Shown: in pieces, positions 1 through 10,048 of the stretch
Position numbering within the stretch: the stretch's first letter is position 1
Layout of the letters: every line of letters begins with the position of its first letter
DNA from: Cystobasidiopsis lactophilus
Lineage: Eukaryota; Basidiomycota; Agaricostilbomycetes; Agaricostilbales; Chionosphaeraceae
Length of the DNA stretch: 64,000 nt
Reading direction: 5' to 3'
Assembly: GCA_001599975.1 (NCBI GenBank)
Contig: BCIO01000003.1
Span: forward strand, 2,660,677-2,724,676
Translations under genes and position numbers: made by a program
Notes under the pieces: model-generated
Told to the model about the DNA's origin: nothing
What the model saw: the letters and a program-made list of their open reading frames with translations, nothing else
Databases searched by the model: none

Positions 1-602
1 TGGACATGGTTGGTGCGCATCAAAAGCTGGATTGGAGATGCCGGAATCGCAGTCTTGCCGTAAGGGTGGCAATTATAGAGCTCGCATCCCATCATTTTGA
101 GCCAACAAGAGATCAAGAGCACGCTTGACAGCAATCAAAACTCATAAGCAGCACTCGACGCCTTCAAAAGCTGGCCAAAAGGGGTGCCGAAGCGCCAAGT
201 CAGTTTCAGGGCGCTTTGAGCGCGAGAGGTCAAAAGGCAGAGGGGCTCCGGTCTTTGTGAGGGTCGGCGTTCATCTTGCATTGCTCGAGAGGCCTTATCT
301 CCTCCTCCTTCACAATGCTTTAGCAGCATCTTGGGCGTCGACGAGCGGGATCAACGAAACCTCAAGCGGGAAGAGGAGATCAGCCGCGATTTGTTGTTGC
401 GTCCCTCGCTTGTTTTCCGAAGACCAACTCGCCAAGGCAGCCTGCCAATTCGCCTTCGGGCTTCCTCTGTTTTAGTCGCTAGACCAGCTCTGCGTGGTCC
501 AGTACCGCCTGGCCGCAGCTAGGACAGCCTCTCGCCGCAAGTCAGCGCGGTCTTGGCTCGTTCCTCTGAACCTTTTTCGGTCTCCTGCGCTCGAGAGCCA
601 AC
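1..602. other. upstream region of the flippase gene
   Basis: No gene recognised. The short open frames here overlap on both strands and none resembles a known family. It probably holds the promoter and 5' leader of the flippase gene. A neighbour's end to the left cannot be excluded. Confidence 0.5.
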
Positions 603-3600
603 ATGCCGCGCAAGTTGGACCCCAACAGGCCTATTCTGTCTCAGACGAAGCAGTCCAAGTTCTTTGAGACGCTCGAGCATTGTGAGTTGGCCTGCATGAA
701 TTTCTCTTCGGGCTTGCCCCGAGGAGGCTGCCGGCCGTGCTGACTTTGCCTCGTCGGTCCTCCCTCCAGACCTCTGTAAGTACTCCCAGATTACGTCAAG
801 GGCTCTCCGACTGACAGGGACCGCCGCAGCCATTGATGTTACCAAGCTTTTTGAGAGGCGGCGGGGGCCAGCATTGCCTCGGGCGGTCTACTTCGGTCTT
901 CCACTGCCGGCCCAGGCGTGGGCGCCAACCAAGGCCGGTCAAAAGCAGCTGAAAGACGGCGCACGGGAGGATCAGGTGGAGAGGCAGCTCAACAAGAAGG
1001 CGGCGCCAGGCTGGGAGTACCCGTCCAACCAGGTCATCACCAGCAAGTACAACCTGATCACCTTCCTCCCGCGCAACCTGCTCGAGCAATTCCGTCGTGT
1101 GGCCAACGTCTTCTTCTTAAGTGCGTGCCCGGGCCCGTCTTTGCCTGAAAAATCGGGCGATTCTGAGCTCGGATGCGATGCAAAACAGTTCTGGTCATTC
1201 TCCAGTTCTTCCCACGTTTTAGCAATGTTTCGCCAGCGTTGGCCGCCCTCCCCCTTCTTGTCGTCTTGGGTATCACTGCCATCAAGGACGGCTATGAAGA
1301 TCTCAAGCGACACCAGAGCGACCGAGCCATGAACAACTTGCCGGTGCGAATTTGCCTCCTTATGCCCTGTTGAAGGTCAAGACTTAGTATGGTTTTCTCT
1401 CACAGGTCCGAGTGCTACACGCAGACAACTTCCACAACCCGTGAGCTCCTCGATTGAAGCTTCCGCGGAGAGCACCACTGACTTCGGGCTTGTCGGACTT
1501 ATCTCCTAACAGGAACATGACGGAGTCCAAAGAGCAGATCGTTTCACTCAAGACCTTTGGGTTAGGGTGGATGACGGCCGGCCGGGCCAACAAGCAGTCT
1601 CGCCAAAACCAGACCGCCTTGGCCGACGGCACCCTCGAGAGCATCGACGACCCGCACGGCCCGCAGACGCACGCCAACCGCCACTGGTGGGGTGCTCGGA
1701 AGCGACAAGTGCCACCGAAGACCGCGCCAGGTGGAGGCGAGGTTGAGCAAGCTAAGGCTGAAAAGGGAGAGAAGGCGCCCAAGAAGCCCGCCTTTGTTGC
1801 CCGAGAGACCGAGTACGACGCCGGCGAAGACGAAGACTCTGTTGAGTATGGCAACCGGGAGTCCCGACCCAGGTGGAAGGACGTCAGTTGGGAAGATCTC
1901 AAGGTCGGCGACTTTGTCAAGCTCACCAACAACGAGGCTGTGCCGGCCGGTAAGGCAGCCTGCTCACACAAATGAAGGCCACAATCTAATTCAAAGCAAA
2001 TTAGATATCATCATCTGCGCGACTTCGGAAGAGGAAGACGTTGCCTATGTCGAGACAAAGAACTTGGACGGCGAGACGAACTTGAAATCGCGCCACGCCT
2101 GCCCGGACCTGGTCGACCTCCGCTCAGCGAGCAAGTGCACCCAGGCCAAGTTCTATATCGACTCAGATTCGCCCACCGTGGACATGTTCAAGTACTCTGC
2201 CGCTATCACGTTTCAAGACGGCCGGATGGACAAGCACAACGAAGGCCCGCTCAAGTCGCCCATCACCCTCAACCAGGTGTTGCTTCGTGGCACCGTCTTG
2301 CGAAATACCGACTGGGCCATCGGCGTCGTCATGGCGTCAGGCATCGACACTAAGATTGTGCTGAACTCGGGCGGCACGCCTTCGAAGCGGAGCAAGATTG
2401 AGCGACAGATGAACCCCCAAGTGTGAGTTCGGCATCATCTGCAGACATTCAATTCTCATACAGATACCCTTTGCTCACAGCTTCATCAACTTGTTCCTCC
2501 TGGCCTTGATGGCCATCATGTGCGCCGTGGGCGATGCTATCCTGGAGCAACGCTACTACCGCGAGCAGGCACCCTGGGAAGCTTTCGCTGATCTAAGAGA
2601 CGACAACCCGCACATCAACGGCGTCATTTCTTTTGCCAACGCTTTGATCACCTTCCAGAATATTGTGCCCATCTCCCTCTACATCTCGATCGAGTTTATC
2701 AAGCTGGTACAAGCCTTCTTTATCTGGGGCGACGACGACATCCTGTACCCCAAGACTGGGCGGCGGACCATGGCTCGCAGCTGGAACTTGTCGGACGACT
2801 TGGGCCAGATCGAGTACATCTTCTCGGACAAAACTGGCACTCTCACCCAAAATGTCATGCAATTCCGGCAGTGCACCATTGGCGGCAAAGTCTACAAGGG
2901 CGACGGCAAGATCCCGGATAACATCATTGTCGACAAGCCGTCGTCTTCGTCGAGTGACGGGCAAGATCACTCGTCATCAACGACCCGGGTTGGCGCCCAG
3001 GACTCTATCAAAGGCTCTGACGATCACACGCCCAAGGTGAAGCTCGCCGACGAAGTGGCGGCTCCCTTCCACGACGACGAGATCGACCGCGACCTTGCCG
3101 ACCACGCCTCGCCGCAAGCTCGCCTGCTCTTTGGCTTCTTCGTCAACCTGGCTCTCTGCCATTCTGTGCTGGCAACGGAAGACGGCGACGGCAACATCCA
3201 GTACAAAGCGCAGTCGCCCGATGAGGCCGCCCTCGTCCAGGCTGCCGCCGATGCTGGCTTCGTTTTCTTGGGCCGCGATCGCAACCTACTCAAAATCCTG
3301 ACGCCTGCAGACTCAGAGCCTGTCGAGTACGAACTGCTCAATGTGATCGAATTCAGCAGCGCTCGGAAGCGCATGAGCGTTATCATCCGGAAGGTGGACG
3401 ACCAAGATGGCCACATCTACGTTTTGCTCAAGGGTGCCGACAACGTGATTTTCGAGCGCCTGGCAGCTGGACAAGATCAAGTGCGCATGGAAACCGACGA
3501 GAAGCTCGACCTCTTCGCCAGCGAGGGTCTGCGCACGCTCACCTTGGCCTATCGCGAGCTCGACGAAGCAACTTACAAGGCGTGGGAAAAGGAGTACAAC

Positions 3601-6033
3601 GAGGCTTCCACCGCTATTGAAGGCCGAGAAGAGCTGATGGAGTCCGTGGCGGACAAGATCGAGCGTGAAGCAACTCTGCTCGGCGCCACCGCCATCGAAG
3701 ACAAGCTGCAAGACGGCGTGCCCGAGACCCTCGCTGACCTCAAGCGTGCTGGTATCAAGGTCTGGGTATGCACTGGTGACAAGCTTGAGACGGCGGTCGG
3801 TAAGTGAGACTGAGATGCTCACCAGTATCAGGGCTGATCGGCTCTGACCATGCCACAGCCATCGGCATGAGCTCCAATCTGCTTGCTCCCGACATGAACC
3901 TCATCATTGTTCGAGGTGGTGCTATGACTGAAGCGCGGTCTGCCTACTCCCAGCTTCGGGCCGCCCTCATTGATTTCTTCGACGCGGAGAAGCTGGTACA
4001 AATCATCGAATCCAACCATCAAAAGGACGGCACAGGCTACGCGCAGACTGTCGAGAAGGATGGCCGTCCAGCGCCGCCTCGACCCTCCAACGCTTTGTCG
4101 GCGCCAAGCGATCTGGTCGGCGAAGACAACGGCGACAAGCCTGGCGGATTCGGTCTAGTCATCGATGGCTCGGCTCTTCGTTATGCCTTTGACGAGCCGC
4201 TCTCCAAAGAGCTCCTTCTCGAGCTGTCGACCCGCTGCAAGGTCGTCATCTGCTGCCGCACGTCGCCCCTTCAGAAAGCACAGGTTGTGCGTTTGGTCCG
4301 CGATGGCCTCGGCGCTATGTGCTTGGGCATTGGCGACGGCGCCAACGATGTCTCGATGATCCAGGTGCGTCTTCATTTCTCCTGGCCGAGCCTGCCTTCT
4401 CAAAGACCGAATTGCATAGGCTTCGGATGTCGGTGTTGGTGTCGCCGGTGAAGAAGGCCTGCAAGCCGTCAACTCGTCCGATTACTCCATTGGGCAGTTC
4501 CGCTATCTCAAGCGCTTACTTTTGGTCCACGGCACCTGGGATTACATGCGCAACTCGAGCATGATGTGCGCAATTTCTCACCATCGAGCGCCCGATTTTC
4601 GCTGACTTCTTCCTTCAGTGTCAACTTTTTCTACAAAGAAATCATTGGCATTGCCGTCCTGTTCTTTTTCCAGTTCTACTGCGCCTTCTCGACCACCACC
4701 GTTTACGAGTACACCTACATCTTGTTCTGGAACGTTTTCTGGACCTTGCTGCCCGTCATCGCCATCGGCCTCTTCGACCGCGCCATCGAGCAGCACGTGT
4801 TAGAACAAGTGCCCGAGCTGTACCGTTACGGCAGAGAGCAGCGCTTCTTCGGCCTGACCCGCTTCGCCTGGTATATGATCGATGGCATCTATCAGGTCCG
4901 TGCGATGCGCCTAATCCACCCAGCAATTTCACTTACTGTAGTAATGGCTTCGCGGGACAGGGTGCCGTCTGCTTCTTCTTTGTGCTCTACGCCTACAACA
5001 CTACAACCGTGAGGAGCGACGGCTGGAATCCGGGTTTGTACGAGTTCTCGACCTTGATGTGTCTGGCTGCCGTCTACGCCGCCAATCTTTACAACGGATT
5101 GAACACGCACGCCTGGACAGCCTACGTCTGGGTCGCTGTCTTCCTTGGCCCGTTCCTCATCTTGGCCTACACCGTGATCTACTCGGCAATCAAGCCAGGC
5201 TGGATCTGGACGTTTGTGTTCGGCAACAATGTGCGTTTCTTGCCCTTTATTTCTAGGCTACTGCTCACTGCCAAGACCCACAGATCTACCTGCTGACGTC
5301 GCCCATCTTCTGGTTCGGCTGGCTGTTCGCCCTCGTCCTTTGCCTCATCCCTCGCTTCATCGTCCGCTTCTACAAGGAGCTTTACAAGCCCAACGATATC
5401 GAGATCATGAAGATCGTTGGCGCCTTCGACCCTCATCATGACTACTACAACGACCCGCTTATCCCGGGCGGCGCCCAGTCGAACCAATTCACCCCCGCTC
5501 CTGGCAAGGGCGGAGCTGGCGTGCCGCCACCACCTAAGATCACGCGCACGCAGACGGACATGTCCGGGCTGGCGCCAGTCTCAAGTAGAGGCTTCAACTT
5601 TGACCAAGCTGTTCGTATTGCTCTTTTCACTTTTGACCGTCTCTGTCTAAACTAGCTCCACCTCAACCAGGACGGCATGGGCGAAGTCACCGTTGGGCGG
5701 CCGTTGCGGACGTACACCTCCAACTCGCTGCACAGCTCCGAAAATCTTGCGGCGCCGCGGACAAGGCCGAGAAGCGGGTCGGTCCGACGAGTGGCGGAAG
5801 CCCTTGGGTTTCCGAAGCGCAAAAACAGCCGGGACCCCGTGCGGACGCCGTCCCGCCTGTTCAGGCGCAACAACAACACGCCGTCCCGATTAGGGAACGA
5901 AGTGCGGGAGGAGGGCAGCGGCAGCAATTCGCCAGCGACGCCGACCTCCCCAACGCGGACACCCCTCGGCTCATCGCCCTCGCCCCCTCATTCCGCCTTA
6001 GACAACGCCACCAACAGCAATCCCTTCCGCTGA
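603..6033 (+). CDS. P4-type phospholipid flippase, Dnf1/Dnf2-like
   Basis: This is a multi-exon P4-ATPase that would flip phospholipids to the cytosolic leaflet of plasma or endosomal membranes. In order the exons show the N-terminal segment [12 protein letters not shown] with [14 protein letters not shown], the actuator motif DGETNLK (about 2068), the PISLY segment of TM4 (about 2668), the phosphorylation site DKTGTLT (about 2829), the nucleotide-binding KGAD, the hinge [10 protein letters not shown] (about 3770) and [11 protein letters not shown] (about 4331). Hydrophobic C-terminal TM exons follow, then a long Ser/Pro/Arg-rich tail ending at 6033. All catalytic motifs are intact and the length is like yeast Dnf1. 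The start at 603 is the first ATG whose short exon splices in phase to the conserved region. The last intron uses a non-consensus GTTCGT donor. The Dnf class is inferred from the RRRGP N-terminus and tail. Partner Cdc50/Lem3 is not in the window. Confidence 0.93.
770..775 (+). other. possible 6-nt microexon of the flippase gene
   Basis: Between the first exon (ends 681) and the exon at 830 lies ACCTCT, preceded by CCTCCAG and followed by GTAAGT. Using it adds two residues and keeps the frame. Skipping it also keeps the frame, so the sequence alone cannot decide. Confidence 0.3.
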
Positions 6034-6341
6034 CCACCCTCCACACTTCTAAGTTTTATGAACACACACCTTCCCACCGCAAAATCGGATTGCAGAGTAG
6101 TTTCCCTCCCACCTTTTTCTGTCTTCGAAAATTGTTGTATACAAACCCACTCTTCGAGGCCCCTTTCGTTCTTCGACCCACACCACACCATCTCATCCGC
6201 TAATCTGTTCTCAAAGGCCTGACCCTCCTCATGACCTGCTCCCAAAAGTGAAATAGTCCCTTCACACGCGAGGTTGCAATCTTTCAATTCTTCCCACTTT
6301 AGACATTGCAAAAGAGACACATTTCGGTCGTCCTCGAGCTT

Positions 6342-7657
6342 TCAACACGAGGCTCCGTCTTCTCCTCCGAACGAGGCCTTTTTCCGAACTGCGACCGGCA
6401 GGCTTTAGTCGTGCTCTAAGGCATTTAAGGGAGGCACCACTCACAAGTGGACTGAAAGAGCGACAGTTAAACTGAGCACATAGATCTTAGACAGCAAAGC
6501 TCTTACTTGGTTGCGAAGCCATTGTCGGTAGTCCTTCAGGGAGCCCACTGTGGCGGAATTTAGAACTGCATCGTTCGAGATGAAGCTTGGCAAGGCACCT
6601 CAGGGACCCTCGCCTCCAAACATAGCCCTCTTGCGGTCTGAGCGAGAAGACGTGAGCTTGTGAGTTAGCGAGAGAGCGGCAAGTCGATCTCCTACATATG
6701 TTCTGTCATTGATCTACATGAGCAAACGCAAGAAGGAGAGATGAGAGAGTAGTAGCCCATACCTGATCTCGAAGCCATTGGCGATAATCCTTGAGCGAGC
6801 CAACTGAGAACGCCCTCTGAGTTCGCGTTGTATGCAAAAAAGAAGCTCCTCCTCCTACTGCGTTCCCCATACCAGTCATTAATCGGGTTACTCGCCACGC
6901 TTGCACTGGGCGTTTCTGAACGTTAAAGAGAGTTCGGACGAAGCAAACAACCAGAAAATGGCTCACTGCGACGGATCCGCCCTCCACTTTTTGACGTGCT
7001 CAAAGAACTGCTTCTCCTTGACATCAAACGCCGGTCTGGGGCCATTCACATGAGCAGAGTCGACTTTGGACAAAAGTGGAGGGGACGAACAGGATCTTGC
7101 GGTGTGCGAGCCGCCAGCCAAAGTTGCCCACAGTTGGCCCCAGTAGCCAGCCTGTGCGTTTCCGTTACTCAAAAAGAACATTCCGATAGGCACGGAAGGG
7201 GTAGTCTAGACGCACCTAGTCCAACGCAGCCCAAAGTCGCAATCCCGTAGACCTGCCTCGGAATCCTCCAATCAGCTCTGGAACCGTGCAGACGGATACG
7301 CAGACCTCACATAGATGGGTTCAATGCCCATGATGAGCTGCAATTCAAACCTCGCCTAAGACAACGAGGGCTGTCATCAAATGGAGAATGGAGACTTGCC
7401 GCGGTCGGGTCAGCTTCGATGTTGCCAAACTGACTTGCGCCCAAAACCAGGCCTCCGAAGGTGGTGGGCACAGAAGCGACGAGGCCGGCCAGGCGCTGAG
7501 ACCGCCTGAGCTTGAGGTACTCGGGCCAAGTCAAGGCTGGCAGTCCATCCGCTCCCTGCGCCGTCGAGGACGCTGCTGCTGTTGAAGTGGAGGCCAGGCG
7601 CTGCTGCGTTGCTGCTGCCAGTGGCCGCAGCTGGGCTCTGACAAGTGATTTGGACAT
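6342..7657 (-). CDS. PAM17: Presequence translocase motor subunit Pam17
   Basis: Pam17 is an inner-membrane subunit of the TIM23 import motor. Nine exon positions give 588 nt, 195 residues, the usual size (yeast Pam17 has 197): 7400-7657, 7311-7337, 7216-7252, 7091-7151, 6967-7035, 6859-6899, one of 6763-6803 or 6507-6547, 6445-6451 and 6342-6388. Visible parts are an Arg/Ser/Ala-rich presequence, LTWPEYLKLRRSQR, a TM with PTTFGGLVLGASQFGN, the IMGIEPIY motif, a second hydrophobic segment ending WLLGPTVG, WYGER, the GSLKDYRQWLR block and a C-terminal RKKASFGG. The first intron is GC-AG (donor GCAAGT), confirmed by the conserved motif it restores. The penultimate coding exon exists in two tandem versions. 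The gene is convergent with the flippase gene and about 600 bp from the divergent glycosidase gene. Confidence 0.93.
6445..6451 (-). other. PAM17: 7-nt microexon of PAM17
   Basis: TCCACTT between a CTTTCAG acceptor and a GTGAGT donor. It supplies Ser-Thr and the first base of Phe. This restores the family spacing between the QWLR block and the RKKA tail and makes the total CDS divisible by three. Confidence 0.8.
6507..6547 (-). other. PAM17: PAM17 exon 7b (distal duplicated copy)
   Basis: 41 nt with the same phases as exon 7a, encoding MGSLKDYRQWLRNQ, with a CCACAG acceptor and a consensus GTAAGA donor. It differs from 7a at 10 of 41 bases. Eight codon differences are synonymous and only two to three residues change. 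Reading 7a then 7b in series gives a stop after three codons, so the two copies can only be used alternatively. Confidence 0.85.
6763..6803 (-). other. PAM17: PAM17 exon 7a (proximal copy)
   Basis: 41 nt, entered in phase 1 and left in phase 0. It encodes IGSLKDYRQWLRDQ together with the last base of the preceding exon. It is flanked by a CTCAG acceptor and a GTATGG donor. This copy matches the family consensus best. Confidence 0.9.
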
Positions 7658-8261
7658 GACGATGATGCTGGACTCGGAGCAAGAGTCGAGTTTGCCGTCT
7701 CTTGTCGAGCGGCAGCCACTCGCTCGCCTGCATCTGCACTAATTGGGCCAGGCTCGCGTTCTCCACACCTGGTCTAGCCTGTGCTGTGCGCCAAGAGCCC
7801 TGAAAAGCTCGATTCATCGCGCAGTGGACAGATCCAAGGCATGTCTCTTCCTGCCTAGACCCTCAGCTCTGCTCCCAAGGCTGATGACCAGTCGACCTTG
7901 CAGGGCCTCTGTATCTCTCGCTTGGAGTGTTCTCACGTTGATACTGCGAGTCGTAAAGAAATCCTACATGCATTTTTGCCCTACTTTGCTCGTCCTCCCA
8001 AATTTTTTGGCTGCTACTTGGCTTTGATCTGGCAATTCAATCCCATCCGAGCCCTCTGTTGCCAAGACAAAACGAATTCTGTTCTGTACTCGGTGTCTTA
8101 ATTGCGTGTCGCGGGCCTGTTCCGAGGTCGATGAAAGCCCACGGAGACCGGAGCTAAGCTCTTCGACGGCATTTGCCCACCAGCCAGCTGGCCCTATCCT
8201 TCCTGAAGCTCCATCTCAGGCGCACCTTCTTACTCTCATGTTTTCTCTCGAGTCGTTCCAA
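7658..8261. other. intergenic region between PAM17 and the glycosidase gene
   Basis: About 600 bp between two divergent starts, so it should hold both promoters. No conserved protein, RNA gene or repeat was recognised. Confidence 0.5.
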
Positions 8262-9867
8262 ATGAGGGCCTTCGTATTGCTGCTCGTGTTTCCCTCAATG
8301 ACCATGGCGCTGCCCTGGCCCGCTTCGAGACTTCACTTACGAAAGAGGAAGTTCTTGGTGTGCAAGTTGAACGCTGCTAAGATACATGGCGACTCCAGCA
8401 CCAGTCGAGGCGAGCCAGGTGTATTCACTGCCACTGCTGGGCCATCAAGGTGGGCGCCCTCTCGAAGTTGGTCAACCAAAAAGTTCCCAAACTGACCAAT
8501 TAGCGATCAAAGTACTACGGCATCGGTATCGGCTCCTCAACCAACCGGAAACAGTTCAACTTCGCCAGTGCAAGGCTGCCCGGCTGGCTTCCTCACTGTG
8601 AACGGCATCTGCGTCGGCATGCTTCCCGATGGGGTGAGAGCGCTCGCCCACTCAAGGCGTTCGTAGTCTTACAAGCTGGATTTTTTACAGGGCACGGATG
8701 GCGGCTCGAAAGATACGATGGCCACGCTCAACAGCCTGGTCGCCACCACCGGCAAGAAGCACGCTTACTTTGGCCAGGTGCGTTTGCCGATGCCCTCAAT
8801 CCTCTTCAGACGCTTAGGATTCCTTCCGCAAATGAAATCGCACAGTACGCACAAGCCCAAAGCGGGACTCTGTTCGACGGACACCAGCTGCTCCAGGTCA
8901 TGGACGACCTCAAAGCTTCCGGAGCCAGTGCGTCTGGGCGTTCCTTTAGAGCCTTTTGGACGCTCTTAACAGAGTCGCACGACACACAGTCTTCCAGCCT
9001 GCTGTGATGCCCACTGGCGGTTGGTGGGGGTTGACCGCCACCGATGACCAACAAGCCCAAGCCATCTGCAAGGTCATGAAGCAGTTCACCGACGAGGGCA
9101 TCGAGGTCTGGCTCCGCTTTGCCCACGAAGTCAACTGGTACCAGACCGACGGCACCTACTCGGGCACCGCGTCCGACTTCAAAGCCGGCTGGGCGGCGGT
9201 GGCAAAAGCTTGCAAGTCGGTCGCGCCGGCCGTCAAGATGTTCTTCACCCCCAACGTCGCCTCTGATCAAGTGTACGACCAGTTCTACCCGGACGACCGC
9301 TCGACCGTCCATGTCCTTGGCATCGATTACTACCCTAGCAAAGGCACCGACCTCTCCACCGCTTTCACCTCTCACTTTCAAGCCATACTCGACAAGTACT
9401 GCTCTGACACCGGCCCAATCTTCGTCATGGCGGAGACTGGGTTGGGCTACTCGGGCCCGGTGGCGGACAAGATCCAGTGGGCAAAGGCCATGTCCGACGC
9501 AGCCGCTTCCATGCCGCATTTCAAGGGTTGGACGTGGTTCAATTACCAGGTTGGTCTTCCTCGTTTTCAATCCTGAGAGCAAATTTGTCAAACCGCGGTC
9601 TTTGCACTACGGGAAAAGTGCGGTGGCGGGAGGTCCGCCACCCTTGGTTCCGTTTAAAATTCCGGAGGGTCCGCCATCTTAAGCAGGCAGGCGAGTGGCT
9701 GGCAGATCCTCTGGAATTTTGAACGGGACCAAGGGTGGCGGACCTCCCGCCACCGCACTTTTCCCGCAGTGTTTGGGGTGCGTCTGCAGAAAGGCTACGA
9801 CTTCAAGCTGTGCGACCCCAAAGACTCGAGCACGACCAGCGCCTACGTGTCCTTCCTACAGCCTTAG
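8262..9867 (+). CDS. Secreted glycoside hydrolase, GH26-like
   Basis: A signal peptide (MRAFVLLLVFPSMTMA) is followed by a basic LRKRK stretch that could be a Kex2-type site, a Ser/Thr/Pro linker and a Cys-containing segment (GCPAGFLTVNG). The catalytic region then shows AVMPTGGWWG, WLRFAHEVNW (Glu as likely acid/base), GIDYYP and VMAETGLGYSG (Glu as likely nucleophile), and ends with FKGWTWFNYQ. These are the landmarks of clan-A TIM-barrel glycosidases, closest to GH26 (beta-mannanase type). Substrate is not determinable here. Exons are joined by introns near 8454-8507, 8633-8691, 8780-8847 and 8932-8988, with a long last intron near 9550-9789. That last intron is about three times the local norm because it carries an inserted inverted-repeat element. 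An in-frame ATG at 8238 is an alternative start. The stop is at 9865-9867. Confidence 0.75.
9605..9771. mobile_element. MITE-like element with 59-bp terminal inverted repeats, in an intron
   Basis: Left arm 9605-9663 and right arm 9713-9771 are inverted repeats differing at only about three or four of 59 positions. They begin CACTACGGG and end CCCGCAGTG and enclose about 49 bp. The element is flanked by TTTG on both sides (9601-9604, 9772-9775), which fits a 4-bp target duplication. It has no coding capacity, so it would be a non-autonomous DNA transposon. The CACTA-like terminus hints at an EnSpm/CACTA affinity, but the 4-bp duplication is not the usual 3 bp. Removing it plus one TTTG leaves an intron of about 70 bp, normal for this genome. 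The near-identity of the arms suggests a recent insertion. Confidence 0.85.
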
Positions 9868-10048
9868 AGTCGCCTTTGCGGTTTCGTTTTCTTTCGTTTG
9901 CAATTGTAGCCCTGCTCAAGCCCCGATGGTGAAGACTCGCCACCGCATTGGCCGGTACATATTTGCATGCGCTTAGGTACGATGGGGACGGTGTTGCATG
10001 TGTTGTACGTGCACAAGAAGAAAAAGAAATTGCAATTGCCACTATGGA

